Source: Teratosphaeria epicoccoides
Lineage: Eukaryota > Ascomycota > Dothideomycetes > Mycosphaerellales > Teratosphaeriaceae
Reading direction: 5' to 3'
Assembly (NCBI GenBank): GCA_021401465.1
Contig: JADDMT010000035.1
Location: 186,001 to 250,000 of the forward strand
Length of the DNA: 64,000 nucleotides
The notes under the pieces were generated by a model that did no database searches, was not told the DNA's origin, and worked only from the letters and a program-made list of their open reading frames with translations. This document shows positions 33,095-43,907 of this stretch, piece after piece. Made by a program: the position numbers and the translations under genes. Position 1 is the first letter of the stretch. Every line of letters starts with the position of its first letter.

Positions 33095-34551
33095 CTAAGA
33101 GCTCTTCTTGCTCGCACTACCATTGGCCAAGCCGTTCGCCAGCGGCCTCTTCTTTCCCACCTGCAGTCCCTTCGGCGGCTTGAGCCCGCCCAAAACCAGG
33201 CCGATTACGCCTACCATGCCTGCGCCGCCGACCATGTAGGCTGCGTCTCTTCCTGCCCACCAATACAATGAGCAGAAGATGAGCGGGCCGAGCGCTCGTC
33301 CGACTTGCCCGAAACTCCGGTGATTGCCCAACTTCTCTCCCCTCTCACTAGCACCGGCCTCGAAGCTGGAAAGGCTGTTCAAGCCCGTCACCACAGTGCC
33401 ACTGGTGATCGCGAGCAGCGACGCAGCAATGTAAAGTTCGCGCTCCGTGCTCAATTTCCCCAGCAAGAAAAACGCTCCCGCGCAAGCCACCACGCCCATC
33501 TGCACCACTCTCAGCGGATGCATGCGGCGCACTACGCCTCCTTGCATGATACTCGCAATGAGGCCGATGAATCCAAGGAGGCGCCCCGATTGCTTAGACT
33601 CGTAGGCGAAGAGGTCGTAGGTCATGAACGGGAGGCTGAACTCCATGCCGGAGAAGAAGAGGATGAAGGTGAAGTGGGTCAAGTTCAGAAGCACATGGCT
33701 GTTGGTCCTCTCCTTTCCTACCGGCACCTCGACTGTTTTGTCTTCCCGGTTTTTCAGGCCTTTGCCCCCATCGGTTGGGGTGTGTGTTTCCGGGAGACAA
33801 TAATAGAGATACACCGTCTCCGTCACGATGAGGAAGAGACTGAACCCCGCGGCTGTCGCGAAGGGATTCGCAGCGACCAGGGTGACTTGGCTCAACGCCG
33901 CTCCCAGCGCTGGACCGAAGGTGAAGGCGATGGAGAAGCACGCGCCCACCATGGCCATCGTCTTGCCTCTCTCCTCGTCACTCGAAATATCCGTCGCGAT
34001 TGCCATCGCCAACTGCACGTTCCCCTCGCTCAGTCCACCCACGACGCGACTCGCCAGGAACGTCCTGAAATCCGTCGCCGCGCACCACAGCGCCACGCTC
34101 GCGATGTTCCCTGCCATGCTCCAGAGCAGAGCGGTGCGGCGGCCATATCTGTCGCTGAGCGTGCCTATGATGGGAGACGCGATGGCTTGGCACAGCGAGA
34201 AGAGGGAGCCGAGGGCGCCGCCGAGGAGGACGATGTCGTAGCGGTCGTTGATGGGCCGCGCGAACGAATTCTTGTAGGCGTTGAGACCGCCCAGGATGGT
34301 GGAGAGGAGGGTGGGTTTGCTGGGGGTCAGGGCGGTGGAGGAGACTTCGAGGTTGCGGTAGAACTCGAGGAGTTGGGGGAAGAGGGGGAGGATGAAGGTG
34401 AAGGAGATCTGGCACATATCATGGTTGGTCAGTGGAGGAGGTGACAGGTGACTGGGGCAGGAGTGTGTGTAGGACTCACGAGATCCAGGAGGAGTGATAT
34501 GAAGAGCACTCTCAACACCTTCTTGCGCTGTGGTTGCATTGTCACTGCCAT
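33095..34551 (-). CDS. MFS transporter, MFSD10/tetracycline-resistance-like (two exons)
   Basis: Exon 1 is 34480-34551 and exon 2 is 33095-34408. The intron 34409-34479 (GTGAGT...CCAG) joins LLLDL to ISFTFILPLFPQLLEFYR, giving 461 residues. This junction rebuilds the first membrane helix as in the MFSD10/TetA-like group. Motif A is IGTLSDRYGRRTALL between helices 2 and 3, and about 12 helices are expected. The loop after helix 6 is charged (KGLKNREDKTVEV). The C-terminal tail is Lys/Asn/Ser-rich. Export of small organic anions or drugs is known for relatives, but the substrate here is unknown. Unlike the two sugar porters upstream, it lacks the PESPR and PETKG motifs. Confidence 0.87.
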
Positions 34552-34968
34552 TTTGTCTTGTCTTCCAGGATGTCTACCTGTATGGATATGTATGTGTATT
34601 GTTATATGTATGTCTATATATATAGATATATATATATATATATCTCTCTCTCTCTCTCTCATCTACTCCTCATAGATGCCACCTCTTCTCACACCCTTCA
34701 GTCGCACACTTCTCTTGTCCTGCTGCTGCTGCTGCTGCTGGCCTCGGCTTTGCACAGAGACATTCGATCGACGGCCAACGGGACTGCTTCCACCCAATCG
34801 CACCATTGCAATTTGCACCTGCACTTTGCCGAGCTTATCTGATGGACGTGGCTGGTGAGACATGCGCCACAGCCCCCCACCCTGTCCATCATTTGAGCCG
34901 TGTCCGATATCCCAGCAGCAACAGAAACAACAAGAACTAACATGACGAAACTTGTCCCATTCCGCCAC
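34552..34968. other. Intergenic region with microsatellites
   Basis: It holds a TA run merging into a TC run (34614-34660) and a CTG-type run (about 34724-34741), between the transporter promoter and the glycosidase 3' end. Confidence 0.7.
34614..34660. repeat. (TA)n-(TC)n compound microsatellite
   Basis: Read directly: alternating TA with one interruption, then about nine TC units. Confidence 0.9.
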
Positions 34969-36116
34969 TCACGCACTCACCCCCGTCCCACTGATCCTAA
35001 TCTCCGCCTGATACAACGCCCTCCCACTCCCATGATTCGCGTGAAAAACCAAATGCTCCCCATCCGTCGCCACATCCGCACCACCTGGCGCCGTCAACCC
35101 ATCCGTCCCCGTTCCAAACAACGGCGCACTCGCCCTTGTATACGGCCCTGTAATCGAACTCGCAGTTGCGTAATCCACGTTGTAATTCCCGGTTGTGTAG
35201 CACCCGCTCGAGAAGAAAAGGACGTAGGTGGAGCCGGATCTGACCAGGGAGGGGGCCTCGACGATGCCTTGGTCCGAGGCGCCCGCGTTGTCGAGGAGGG
35301 TGATGGTGCTGCCCTGGAGCGTGTAGCCGTCGGAGGCGACGGATTGGAGGAGCAGGGGTGTGGGGACGTAGGGGGAGACTGGAGGGGGTCAGCGCTCTTG
35401 CGTGGGAGCTGTTCGGCTTGCTGGAGCGCACCATCGTTCCCGCAGGCTCCGCCGTGGCCGATGGAGTTGCCGTCGGCTTTGTAGACGATGTAGCGGTTCC
35501 CACGGTCGTTGTATCCTGCGGCATCGATGGCGCCGCCGATCGAGAGTGGACAGAGGAGCGCAGAGGCACTGGTCGCGGTATACGGTCCCTCGACGTTTGT
35601 GCTTGTCGCGGCGCCGACGCAGTGCTTGGCAGGATCACTCGCTGTGGTGGCAGAGAAGTACATCACGAAGCCACCGTCCACTTGCACGATATCCGGCGCC
35701 CATGTGTCTGGACTAGATGCATACACCCAGGCAGGCAGGTTTGGCAAAGCATCCCATTGTGACCCGTCCGCATTGAATACCAATGCCCAATTACTGAAGT
35801 CGGTGGACGTCGCGACTTGTATGTGGACACTGCTGCCCTTTGTGCGAGTCGCGAAAGCATACCAGGCATTGTTGGCATTGATGATTGCTGGGTCTAGACC
35901 TCGAGCTTAGCCTGATGGCAGGTGAATGGTGAGACCTCAGGGATGCTGGATCATACCGGGAAAATTGGCACCTCCAATCTCTGGCCCAGTTTCTGATCGC
36001 TTCTGAAACAGCTTCTTGATGGACTCCATTTCTACTCTAGGTCTCGCTACGGGCGATGCAGTACACCAGTACGCCAGTGCTGCGCAGAGGGCGACGACGG
36101 CAGTGAAGGTAGACAT
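34969..36116 (-). CDS. Secreted glycoside hydrolase family 43-like protein (three exons)
   Basis: Exons are 35957-36116, 35432-35893 and 34969-35378, giving 343 residues. Introns 35894-35956 (GTATGA...CTAG) and 35379-35431 (GTGCGC...CCAG) are both phase 1. A signal peptide is present (MSTFTAVVALCAALAYWCTA) and a Lys-Arg site (FQKRSE) could end a propeptide. The five-blade propeller acids are in place: the base Asp in NFPDPAIINA, the pKa-modulating Asp in DTWAPDIVQ and the acid Glu in GIVEAPSLVR. The join CGNDVSPYVPTPLLL matches the family. Relatives are arabinan- or xylan-side-chain-acting enzymes, so plant cell-wall hemicellulose or pectin is the likely substrate class. The exact bond cleaved cannot be inferred. 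Confidence 0.9.
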
Positions 36117-37590
36117 GAGGTCAAAAGGGTCTGACGATATCTAATGGAAAGGGCAGGGCATGATCGGCTCCTCTGACCTGGGAGCCATTTGTTTATCTTT
36201 GCCGCGAGCTATGCTCACATCCCATCGATGTCATTCCGTGCAATCCTCACTCTGCGCGTCGGCCTGGCTCTCCAAGGGTTGAGATCAACACTGTGAGCCG
36301 TACTTGATTAGTCGCCAGCTCACGACGGCTTGTCGAGAGCGCTCAGTGGCAGGCTGAACTGGACAGTGGTGGTAGGGTGACCCAATGAGTCGGGGCTCTC
36401 CTCGCTTTCATTGTACAGTGTGGATGATGTGCCCCTGTCGGGACGGCTGAGGGTAATTCCCGTGGACCAGAAAGGCTCACATCATTTCCTGTTCCTGTCG
36501 TTTCGGATACCGATCTGCTCGATGCAGCCGTACCACTGGCCGCGTGACGAAGGAATGCGAGAGTGAGCTCCCGAGAACGGCAATTGGTGGGAAGGTGGGA
36601 AGGGTTGGCGCATCTCCATCCATCACTTTGCGGCCACATACAGACCAGGCTTGGCAAGGCATTGTGGAGAATATCGGAAAGGGGAATACCAATGTCAAAA
36701 GCGTCAGTATTCATGCTGCAGATTGCGTGCTCCTCCACGTGCAGATCAACGGGAAGTGCTGGAAAGGGGGTGCTGCGTACAAGAGGCTAGCGCCAGGAGC
36801 TCGACGGTGGTCAGGACATGTATGCATAGGTATCCTGGACGCCTCTCGACGATCAATCCTAGGCAAGGGCTGGCTAATAATAAATCAACCAAAATACATA
36901 CCAATGACACTGCTGTGCTGAAGGCCGATAACACGAGAGCGCAGGGCTGATGACGGTGCCACGGCGCTCACCTGCGGGCAGTGCATGGGCAGCACGGCGG
37001 TGCTGCAGCACACGACCTCTTGACTCGTAATATAGCCGCACAGCTAGCCTCAATCATGGTCAAGCCAAGCTCAGCTCCAGCATCACATGCAGAACTTTCA
37101 TTGACATTTGATGGACTTCAATCATTCTCTTGCGGCGCCAACCTTGTCGGGAAAAGCTTGAGGACTCCGCACGAAATGCTGCATGCACGTCTCGGCACTC
37201 CCCGGCAACGCTGCATGTGCTCAGAAGTCTCACCCCCAGTGGGCTAAGGGGACCACATGGACCCCGCTGACCGACGCAGACCATCCTGAAATTTGGGCAT
37301 GGCATGATCATAATGCCTTCGCCAAAGCCTGTCATCCATTCCCTTCCAATCCAGAGCGTCCGCAAGCTTGACATATCTGACTTGCAGACGCCACCCTCGA
37401 TCTATCCCAGCAAAAAGGATGGACTACAACGATCCCCTTGACTAAGATCTCGTCGAACCTGTGCGCGAACGTGGCGTGGCGAGCAGCGATCATGTGGTTG
37501 AAATCCAGTGCAACGGCGCACGGCGGACAAGGTCAACGAAGCCATGTTTTCCACAAGCTGGCTGGCGACGCACTCGCGAAGCGCGCTTCG
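36117..37590. other. Gene-poor region of about 1.5 kb
   Basis: It contains the GH43 promoter and the promoter of the membrane protein. Open frames at 36343-36738 (minus) and 36544-36921 (plus) show no domain and are not called. Confidence 0.45.
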
Positions 37591-38741
37591 ATGGTCGGCA
37601 AGCCCACCGACCTGAAAGGCGTCACCATCGAGGCGTGGGCGCAGGGTTTCATGGTCGGCGCGTTAATCATCATGGCCTGTGTGACATTCGCGAACATGAG
37701 AAAAGGTGTTTTGTTGCATAAGCTGATCCTTGTCGAGGTTCGTTCACTTACAATGCACAACACAACCTTGATAAAATGCAGTTCGGAGGCTGACGAGGGG
37801 GTTAGCTTGTTTTTGGCATGTTCCATGGAACGTTCATCTTCACCGAGCCGCCTGTCTACCACTGGTATCTTAGCGCGACGGCGATCCCATTGAACATTTC
37901 CTGGTCGCTACACAATGTCATAGCCTGGCTCAAGAACAAACCGTTCCTCTCCCAAGGGGCCTCGACCTTCTACATCACGACTGTGATACTGGTGCAGCCG
38001 TATTGGGCCGTCGAGATCGTAGCGAACTTCCTGTACTTTGCCAACGAGAGCGATCTGTTCTGCCACACCAGGCCGTATGAAGCGCTCTTCCGCGACCCGT
38101 GGTGGACATTCACGGTGCTCAGTCTTCTTTGGAACATTAAGGCCAGATACGACTTTGGGTACGTCGAACTCCTCCGGACTTCGCCGCGTTTCGGCGTCTT
38201 GATCGGCGCAATGTTTCTCAGCATTGCGTTCAGCATCGTCGACATCCTTGCCGTCACCCACGTCTTCACCAGGTCCGGGCTTCCAAATGGCATTAACCCA
38301 TTCTGGAAAATGGCCTTCGTCTTCAAATGCTTGACAGACACCATCATCTTGGACGACTTCAAGACTGCGCTGGATCGTCTGAAGCGCCACAGGATGCAGC
38401 TGTTCGGTTACACGATCGATAGCCAAGGCAATCGTGTGCATTACAGGGGTCATGAGCAGGTCCAGATGAAGAAGCGAGACAGCAAAGTGTCGCATTCTGC
38501 TTTCTGGAGGGTTTCGAGGCAGTCCTCGAGGATTTCAGGACGGAGGAGTTCGTGGCGGTCTCGGCATGTTGCCAGAGATCGGGAGGAGGTCAGCCCGCAT
38601 GATGGGAAACTTCGAGGCTGCACCAAGGCCAGCACTTCTGACCATATCGATCTGGAGGCGGCGTTGAGGATGGACGATCTGCAGATGGCCGATCTGCAAA
38701 AGACGGTGCGAGGAGCGTCGTTGGGTTCCAGCGTAGGGTGA
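37591..38741 (+). CDS. Multi-pass membrane protein of unknown function (two exons)
   Basis: Exon 1 is 37591-37737 and exon 2 is 37806-38741. The intron 37738-37805 (GTTCGT, CTGAC branch, TTAG) joins HKLILVE to LVFGMFHGTFIF, giving 360 residues. About seven hydrophobic segments are visible: around VGALIIMACVTFANM, LVFGMFHGTFIF, YLSATAIPLNISW, TFYITTVILVQPYW, TFTVLSLLWNI, GVLIGAMFLSIAFSIVDIL and a weaker one at FWKMAFVFKC. The C-terminal 110 residues are cytosol-like, rich in Arg/Ser and Asp. The arrangement resembles fungal integral membrane proteins often found near secreted-protein genes, but I do not recognise a named family. An upstream in-frame start is possible because the frame is open to 37438. 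Confidence 0.75.
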
Positions 38742-39646
38742 AAGGACGTTGAAGACGACGGCGTATGAGATCACAACCCCATACGCAGGAGGGCACGACC
38801 CTTGCGAAGGCCATGTTCATGCTGAGGACCGCGCAAATTTACACTCAAATTGGTGAATGCACAAGGCCGTAGCCGATTCCGTTCAGGTACGTTCTCAAAT
38901 GCATGACCAAGCCGGAGAAGCCAAAGATATCGTGGCCACAGCGTCGTGACATCGCCGCAGCGCTAGGGAGTCGCAGCTGTGGGGAACGGAGCCCTCTGCG
39001 GGTCTCGTCGATTGGTGGCGGAGGTCGACTTGGCACGGATTGTGCGAGCTCCCCAGAGGCTCGAGCCGGGCCCGGAGCGAGGACGCTTGGAAGCGAGGGA
39101 AGCTTCGGATGGGGATGGACGCTTTGAGACATTGAACGAAAGCTCGTCGGAGTCGAAGAGAACCTTGGTCAGCGACGCGTGCGTTGAGAACAATGGAAGC
39201 TGAAACCCACGAGGCCAGCTCGGCGTCAAGGCCGAGAGCTGGAGAGGCTCTCGCGTGATGCAGCAAACAAGGATCAGCGACTATTCCCACTCCCCATCGA
39301 AGCCGCACCCGCACCCGCACCCATCTCTCCGCGTCCACATCATCCCCATCCCCATCCCAATCTCCCGCCGCACATTCCCTGCACCGACGAGGAATGGGAC
39401 ATTTGTTTTGGTTTTTGGGGATTTCTGGCGTTCGACCCTTCTTGACTTTTGTTTCAGAGGTTCAAGGTTTGCTTGATGCGGATGCCCTAGGGCGGGAGCG
39501 TGAGGTGTGACGTTGGGCAACGGCGTCCGGGTTGTCTTCAGACATCACGTCAACTGACTCACACATCGGCTAGCCGTCGCATGTGACGTCTGCCACGACA
39601 GGTAGTCCCTCGGAAATTATTGCGTCTGCGATTCAATAGCTCTATT
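38742..39646. other. Intergenic region with CACCCG repeats
   Basis: This is the convergent spacer. Imperfect hexamers (GCACCC, CATCCC) run at about 39300-39360. No supported gene. Confidence 0.5.
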
Positions 39647-41218
39647 CTAAGTCCTGTAATCCCCATTGATAGTGACATACTCGTGACTCAAATCGCAAGT
39701 CCAGAACACCGCCTCCTTGGAGTATGACTCCATTCCCTCAATCCTCGGCTTCGCGGTCTTCGAAGACTTCACTGCCTCCTCAGGCATCGGCCCATCCTCC
39801 AATCTCACCAGAATCTCCAAATCCTCCATCTCCAAGATTTCCTTCGCCCGTGCCTCATCCACCTGCTCCGGCTCCCCCTTGACCACCAAATGCAGCGGTG
39901 GAGACCCATCCGCCGGGATGAAGGACACGGAGGTGCGTGCCGGGATGACTTGATTCCTGGGGCGTGTCATGGCGGCTGCGTTGATGACGCCGGGCGTGTA
40001 GCCGATGGCGCAGAGGATGCGTCCCCAGTTTGCGTCTTTGCCGTAGAGGGCAGTCTTGACGAGGGCGGATTTGGCGATGGACTCGGCGACGTTGTGGGCC
40101 GTGCGGACGCCTTTGTCGGAGATGACGCGGATGGTGACGAATTTTGTTGCTCCCTCACCGTCGCGGACGACCAGTTTGGCGAGATCCATCATGAAATCCG
40201 TCAGGACCTCGTCGAAGGCTGTCGCGTCGGGAGACAGCGAGACCTCTCGCAATTTGTTTGGGGCGGTGTGGCACGGAGGCTCGACGTCGATCGGCGCGGC
40301 GCGTTCGGGGGCTGCGGCGCCATTGGCGAAGAGGTTGACGGTGTCGTTGGTGGAAGTGTCACCGTCAATGGAGATGCAGTTGAAGGAGCGGTTGGTCGCT
40401 CTCCGCAGGCAGAATTGGAGCGCTCTCGGGGTGATTTTGGCGTCGGTGCAGACGATGCCGAGGAGAGTGCCCATGTTGGGGTGGATCATGCCGGCGCCTT
40501 TTGTGGTTCCGGCGATGCGGTACTCGGTTCGTGGGTGCGAGGGGAGGGTGAAGGTGCGGGAGATGAGTTTGGGGAAGGTGTCGGTGGTGCAGATGGCTTT
40601 GGCGGCGTTGAGCCAGTGGTGGTGGGAGTCTCCGAGGGCGGCATGGGCTTGGGGGATCGCGTTGGTGATCTTGTCGATGGGCAGACGTTGGCCAATGACG
40701 CCAGTCGACATGACGAGGGTCTGAGGTGGTTGATCGCGGTCTTCTGACCCAAGACATATGTCTGCTTGGCGAGCCATGATTTCGGCGTGGTTCAGGCCGA
40801 CTTTGCCAGTGACCGCATTGGCACACCCCGAATTGACGACCACACCTCGGAAGCCTTCCCCTCCCCTGAACAGCGCGGAGGCTTCGGAGGCTTCGGAGGC
40901 TTCGGCCCCACAGCGGGCGTAGAGGGTGCGAATCGAGACGTTGACGGGCGCGGCCTTGAAGATGTTCCTGGTGAAGACTCCGGCGGCGGCGGCTGGCCGA
41001 TCTGACACGACCAAGGTGATGTCGTCGTACTTTGTGTTGGAGGCCTTGACGCCGGCATGAGCGGTGCCGGCTTGGAAGCCTTTGGGGTAGGTGCCCGAGG
41101 TGGGGACATATTTTTGCTTGGCGGCGGGGATGGAGCGGTGTCGAGGGGCGGAGTAGTGGCGGAGGTGGTGCAAGCTGGGGGGGAAGGCGCGTCTCGGCCA
41201 CGAGGTTGTGGATGCCAT
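39647..41218 (-). CDS. Arginine biosynthesis bifunctional protein ArgJ (glutamate N-acetyltransferase / amino-acid acetyltransferase), mitochondrial
   Basis: This is a single exon of 523 residues. The first 35 residues are basic and hydroxylated (MASTTSWPRRAFPPS...), a mitochondrial presequence. Next come TYPKGFQAGTAHAGVK and VVNSGCANAVTGKVG. The self-cleavage site follows: KGAGMIHPNMGTLLG, where the proproteins of this family are cut before the Thr (about T251), which becomes the N-terminal nucleophile of the beta chain. NCISIDGDTSTNDT and the C-terminal NWGRILCAIGYTPGV complete the family pattern. It recycles the acetyl group from N-acetylornithine to glutamate in arginine synthesis. A Ser-Glu-Ala triplet repeat (about 107-114) is an insertion in the N-terminal domain and makes the protein somewhat longer than usual. 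Confidence 0.93.
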   Translation of the reverse strand: MASTTSWPRRAFPPSLHHLRHYSAPRHRSIPAAKQKYVPTSGTYPKGFQAGTAHAGVKASNTKYDDITLVVSDRPAAAAGVFTRNIFKAAPVNVSIRTLYARCGAEASEASEASALFRGGEGFRGVVVNSGCANAVTGKVGLNHAEIMARQADICLGSEDRDQPPQTLVMSTGVIGQRLPIDKITNAIPQAHAALGDSHHHWLNAAKAICTTDTFPKLISRTFTLPSHPRTEYRIAGTTKGAGMIHPNMGTLLGIVCTDAKITPRALQFCLRRATNRSFNCISIDGDTSTNDTVNLFANGAAAPERAAPIDVEPPCHTAPNKLREVSLSPDATAFDEVLTDFMMDLAKLVVRDGEGATKFVTIRVISDKGVRTAHNVAESIAKSALVKTALYGKDANWGRILCAIGYTPGVINAAAMTRPRNQVIPARTSVSFIPADGSPPLHLVVKGEPEQVDEARAKEILEMEDLEILVRLEDGPMPEEAVKSSKTAKPRIEGMESYSKEAVFWTCDLSHEYVTINGDYRT

Positions 41219-41900
41219 GAGTCAAGCAGGAATCTCGCGGGTCATTCCTCACGCCACTGGGAGGTCGACAGCAGTACTCAGGACAGTCCAGCACGGGGTT
41301 CTTCTGCACCGTGCGCAGTTATCGATAACCTGTGGAACTTTCCCTGTATAGCTTCTGTCATCGATAACACCATCAATACTGTGTCAGGTCACATGTGCAC
41401 TACCTCGAAACGATGCTACAACCTCCTACATTTCAATTAGGAATCATGGCAGGAGCAAATTGTGAAATCGGTAGAGGCTAGTCAGATGTAAGATAAGATA
41501 GCAGAAGAAATAGAGAAGGAAACTTGCGGACTCATCAGTGAGATAGGAGGGTATTACGAGTAAGCACATGAATCAATATACTAGCAAATGAGGGTGTAGA
41601 GGAAGTAGTAGATGACGAGATTATCAATATGTTCTGCTAGTATTACCTGTGAGGCTATGTTAGCAGTAGTGTTACAAGTATCTTGGTAGAGGAGTCTTGA
41701 AAGGGTATCGATTACTAGTATCAGGATAGTAAAGAAGGCGCTGTAATTCACAAAATACTCGTACCTAACAATACCACTTTACTCGCTATTTACAGGACAT
41801 ACAACAGCAGTAACACGAGCACCGCCTTCTGCATTTCCCCGAAGTTGATCCAGCTGCATCGCACCTACCCCGTGTCCCCCTCGTGCCTTCCTCATCCCTG
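41219..41900. promoter_or_regulatory. Divergent AT-rich intergenic region
   Basis: It contains both promoters. The stretch at about 41440-41790 is clearly more AT-rich than its neighbours, with no open frame of note. An old repeat remnant is possible but not shown. Confidence 0.4.
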
Positions 41901-43907
41901 ATGCTTCCAGTCTCCCCCGTCGCTCTTTCCCGTCTTGCGGTCAGCACAAGTCGACGGTGGTCCTCTCGCGCACTCGCGATGGAGCAGGTCGACACGTCCG
42001 CGCGTCTGCAGCGGCTGCGCGCGTTGATGAAGCTGCACAAGGTAGACATCTACGGTAGCTTATCGGTCATGACTCGCACGATCCGAGCGCTGGATGGCTG
42101 ACTGACTCGTGTCTGTCTAGTCGTCCCCAGCGAAGACGCCCACAGCAGCGAGTACATCGCCGCCACCGATGCCCGCCGCCAGTTCATCTGTGGATTCACA
42201 GGGTCCGCGGGCACCGCCGTCATCACCCACCACCAGGCTGCGTTGGCCACCGACGGGCGATACTTCAACCAGGCGAGCAAGCAGCTGGACGGCAACTGGC
42301 ACCTGTTGAAGCAGGGTCTGCCAGACGTCCCCACCTGGCAGGAATGGACCGTCGACCGGGCGTCGGAGGATGAGGGCGGGAAGGTGGTCGGGGTGGATCC
42401 CACCGTGCTGACCTCCGCGAATGCCAAGAAGCTGGCGGAGAAGATCAAGCACAAGGGCGGCAGGGGGCTGGTCGCCGTCGCACCAAATCTGGTCGACGAG
42501 GTCTGGGGCAAGGACAGGCCAGCCAGGCCCAACGAGCCCGTCAAGGTGCTGAGTCAGCAGTATGCAGGCAAGAAGTTCCAGGACAAGATTGAGGAGTTGC
42601 GCAGGGAGCTGGACAAGAAGAAGGCGAAGGGCTTCGTGGTCAGCATGCTGGACGAGATCGCCTGGCTCTTCAATCTACGGGGCAACGACATCCCCTACAA
42701 CCCCGTCTTCTTCTCATACGCCGTCGTCACCCCGACCACGCTCACTCTCTACATCGACGAGTCAAAGTTGGAGCAGAACGCCAAGGCACACCTGGCAGGC
42801 ATCACCATCCGACCCTACAACGACATCTTCTCCGACATCGCCGCCCTGGCCAACGACGAGCCGCCCACGAACGGCGCATCGACAGGACCCAAGCGGAAAT
42901 ACTTGATGTCAACATCCGGCTCCTGGGCGCTCCAACAAGCCCTCGGCGGCGACGACCACGTCGAAGAAATGCGTTCACCCATCGCCGAGGCGAAAGCCGT
43001 CAAGAACGCGACCGAACTGGAAGGCATGAGGAATTGCCACATTCGCGACGGCGCGGCGTTGATCCAATTCTTCGCCTGGCTCGAGCACGCTCTCGTCACC
43101 GAAAAAGCCACTCTCGATGAGGTCCAGGCTGCAGACAAGCTGGAGCAGATTCGCCGTCAACACGAAAAGTTCGTTGGACTCTCTTTCGACACCATCTCCT
43201 CCACCGGCGCCAATGCGGCGGTCATCCATTACAAGCCGGAGGCAGGCAGCTGTAGCGTCATCGACCCTTCCAACATCTACCTCTGCGATTCTGGCGCACA
43301 GTATCTCGACGGCACGACTGATACGACGCGGACACTTCACTTCGGCGAGCCCACGGAAATGGAGAAGGAGTCTTACACCCTGGTCCTGAAAGGCCACATC
43401 GCGCTCGAACAAGCCGTCTTCCCAAAAGGCACCTCCGGCTTCGCCCTCGACACCCTCGCACGCCAGTACCTCTGGTCCTCGGGTCTGGAATACCGCCACG
43501 GAACCGGTCACGGCGTCGGCTCCTTCCTCAACGTCCACGAAGGCCCCATCGGCATCGGGACACGCATACAGTATTCTGAAGTCCCGCTCTCCGTCGGCAA
43601 CGTCATCTCCAATGAACCGGGATACTACGAAGATGGCAACTTTGGCATCCGGATAGAAAATGTGATTATGGTCAAAGAAGTGAAGACGAAGCATAAATTC
43701 GGCGAGAAGCCGTATCTGGGGTTCGAGCATGTGACGATGGTTCCGATGTGCAGGAAGCTGGTCGACGTCAATCTGTTGACGGAGAAGGAAGAGGAATGGT
43801 TGAACCGGTATCATGCGGAGGTGTGGGAGAAGACCAAGGGGTTTTTTGAGGGGAAAGGAGATGAGAGGTCGTTGGATTGGTTGAGGAGGGAAACGGCGGC
43901 GTACTGA
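41901..43907 (+). CDS. Xaa-Pro aminopeptidase (aminopeptidase P, M24B), two exons
   Basis: Exon 1 is 41901-42054 and exon 2 is 42121-43907. The intron 42055-42120 (GTAGCT...CTAG) joins VDIY to VVPSEDAHSSEYI, giving 646 residues. The M24 dinuclear metal ligands are visible: two Asp in YLCDSGAQYLDGTTDTTR, His in GTGHGVGSFLNVHEGP, and two Glu in SNEPGYYEDG and FGIRIENV. The enzyme removes an N-terminal residue preceding proline. From ATG 41901 the first 25 residues are Ser/Arg-rich and could target mitochondria. The second in-frame ATG at 41979 (MEQVDTSARLQ) would give a cytosolic form, so alternative starts could yield two locations. Confidence 0.92.

Noticed and set aside
33305..34444. 379-codon plus-strand frame opposite the MFSD10-like gene
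   Set aside because: It is the antisense shadow of the transporter, low in complexity, and has no domain.
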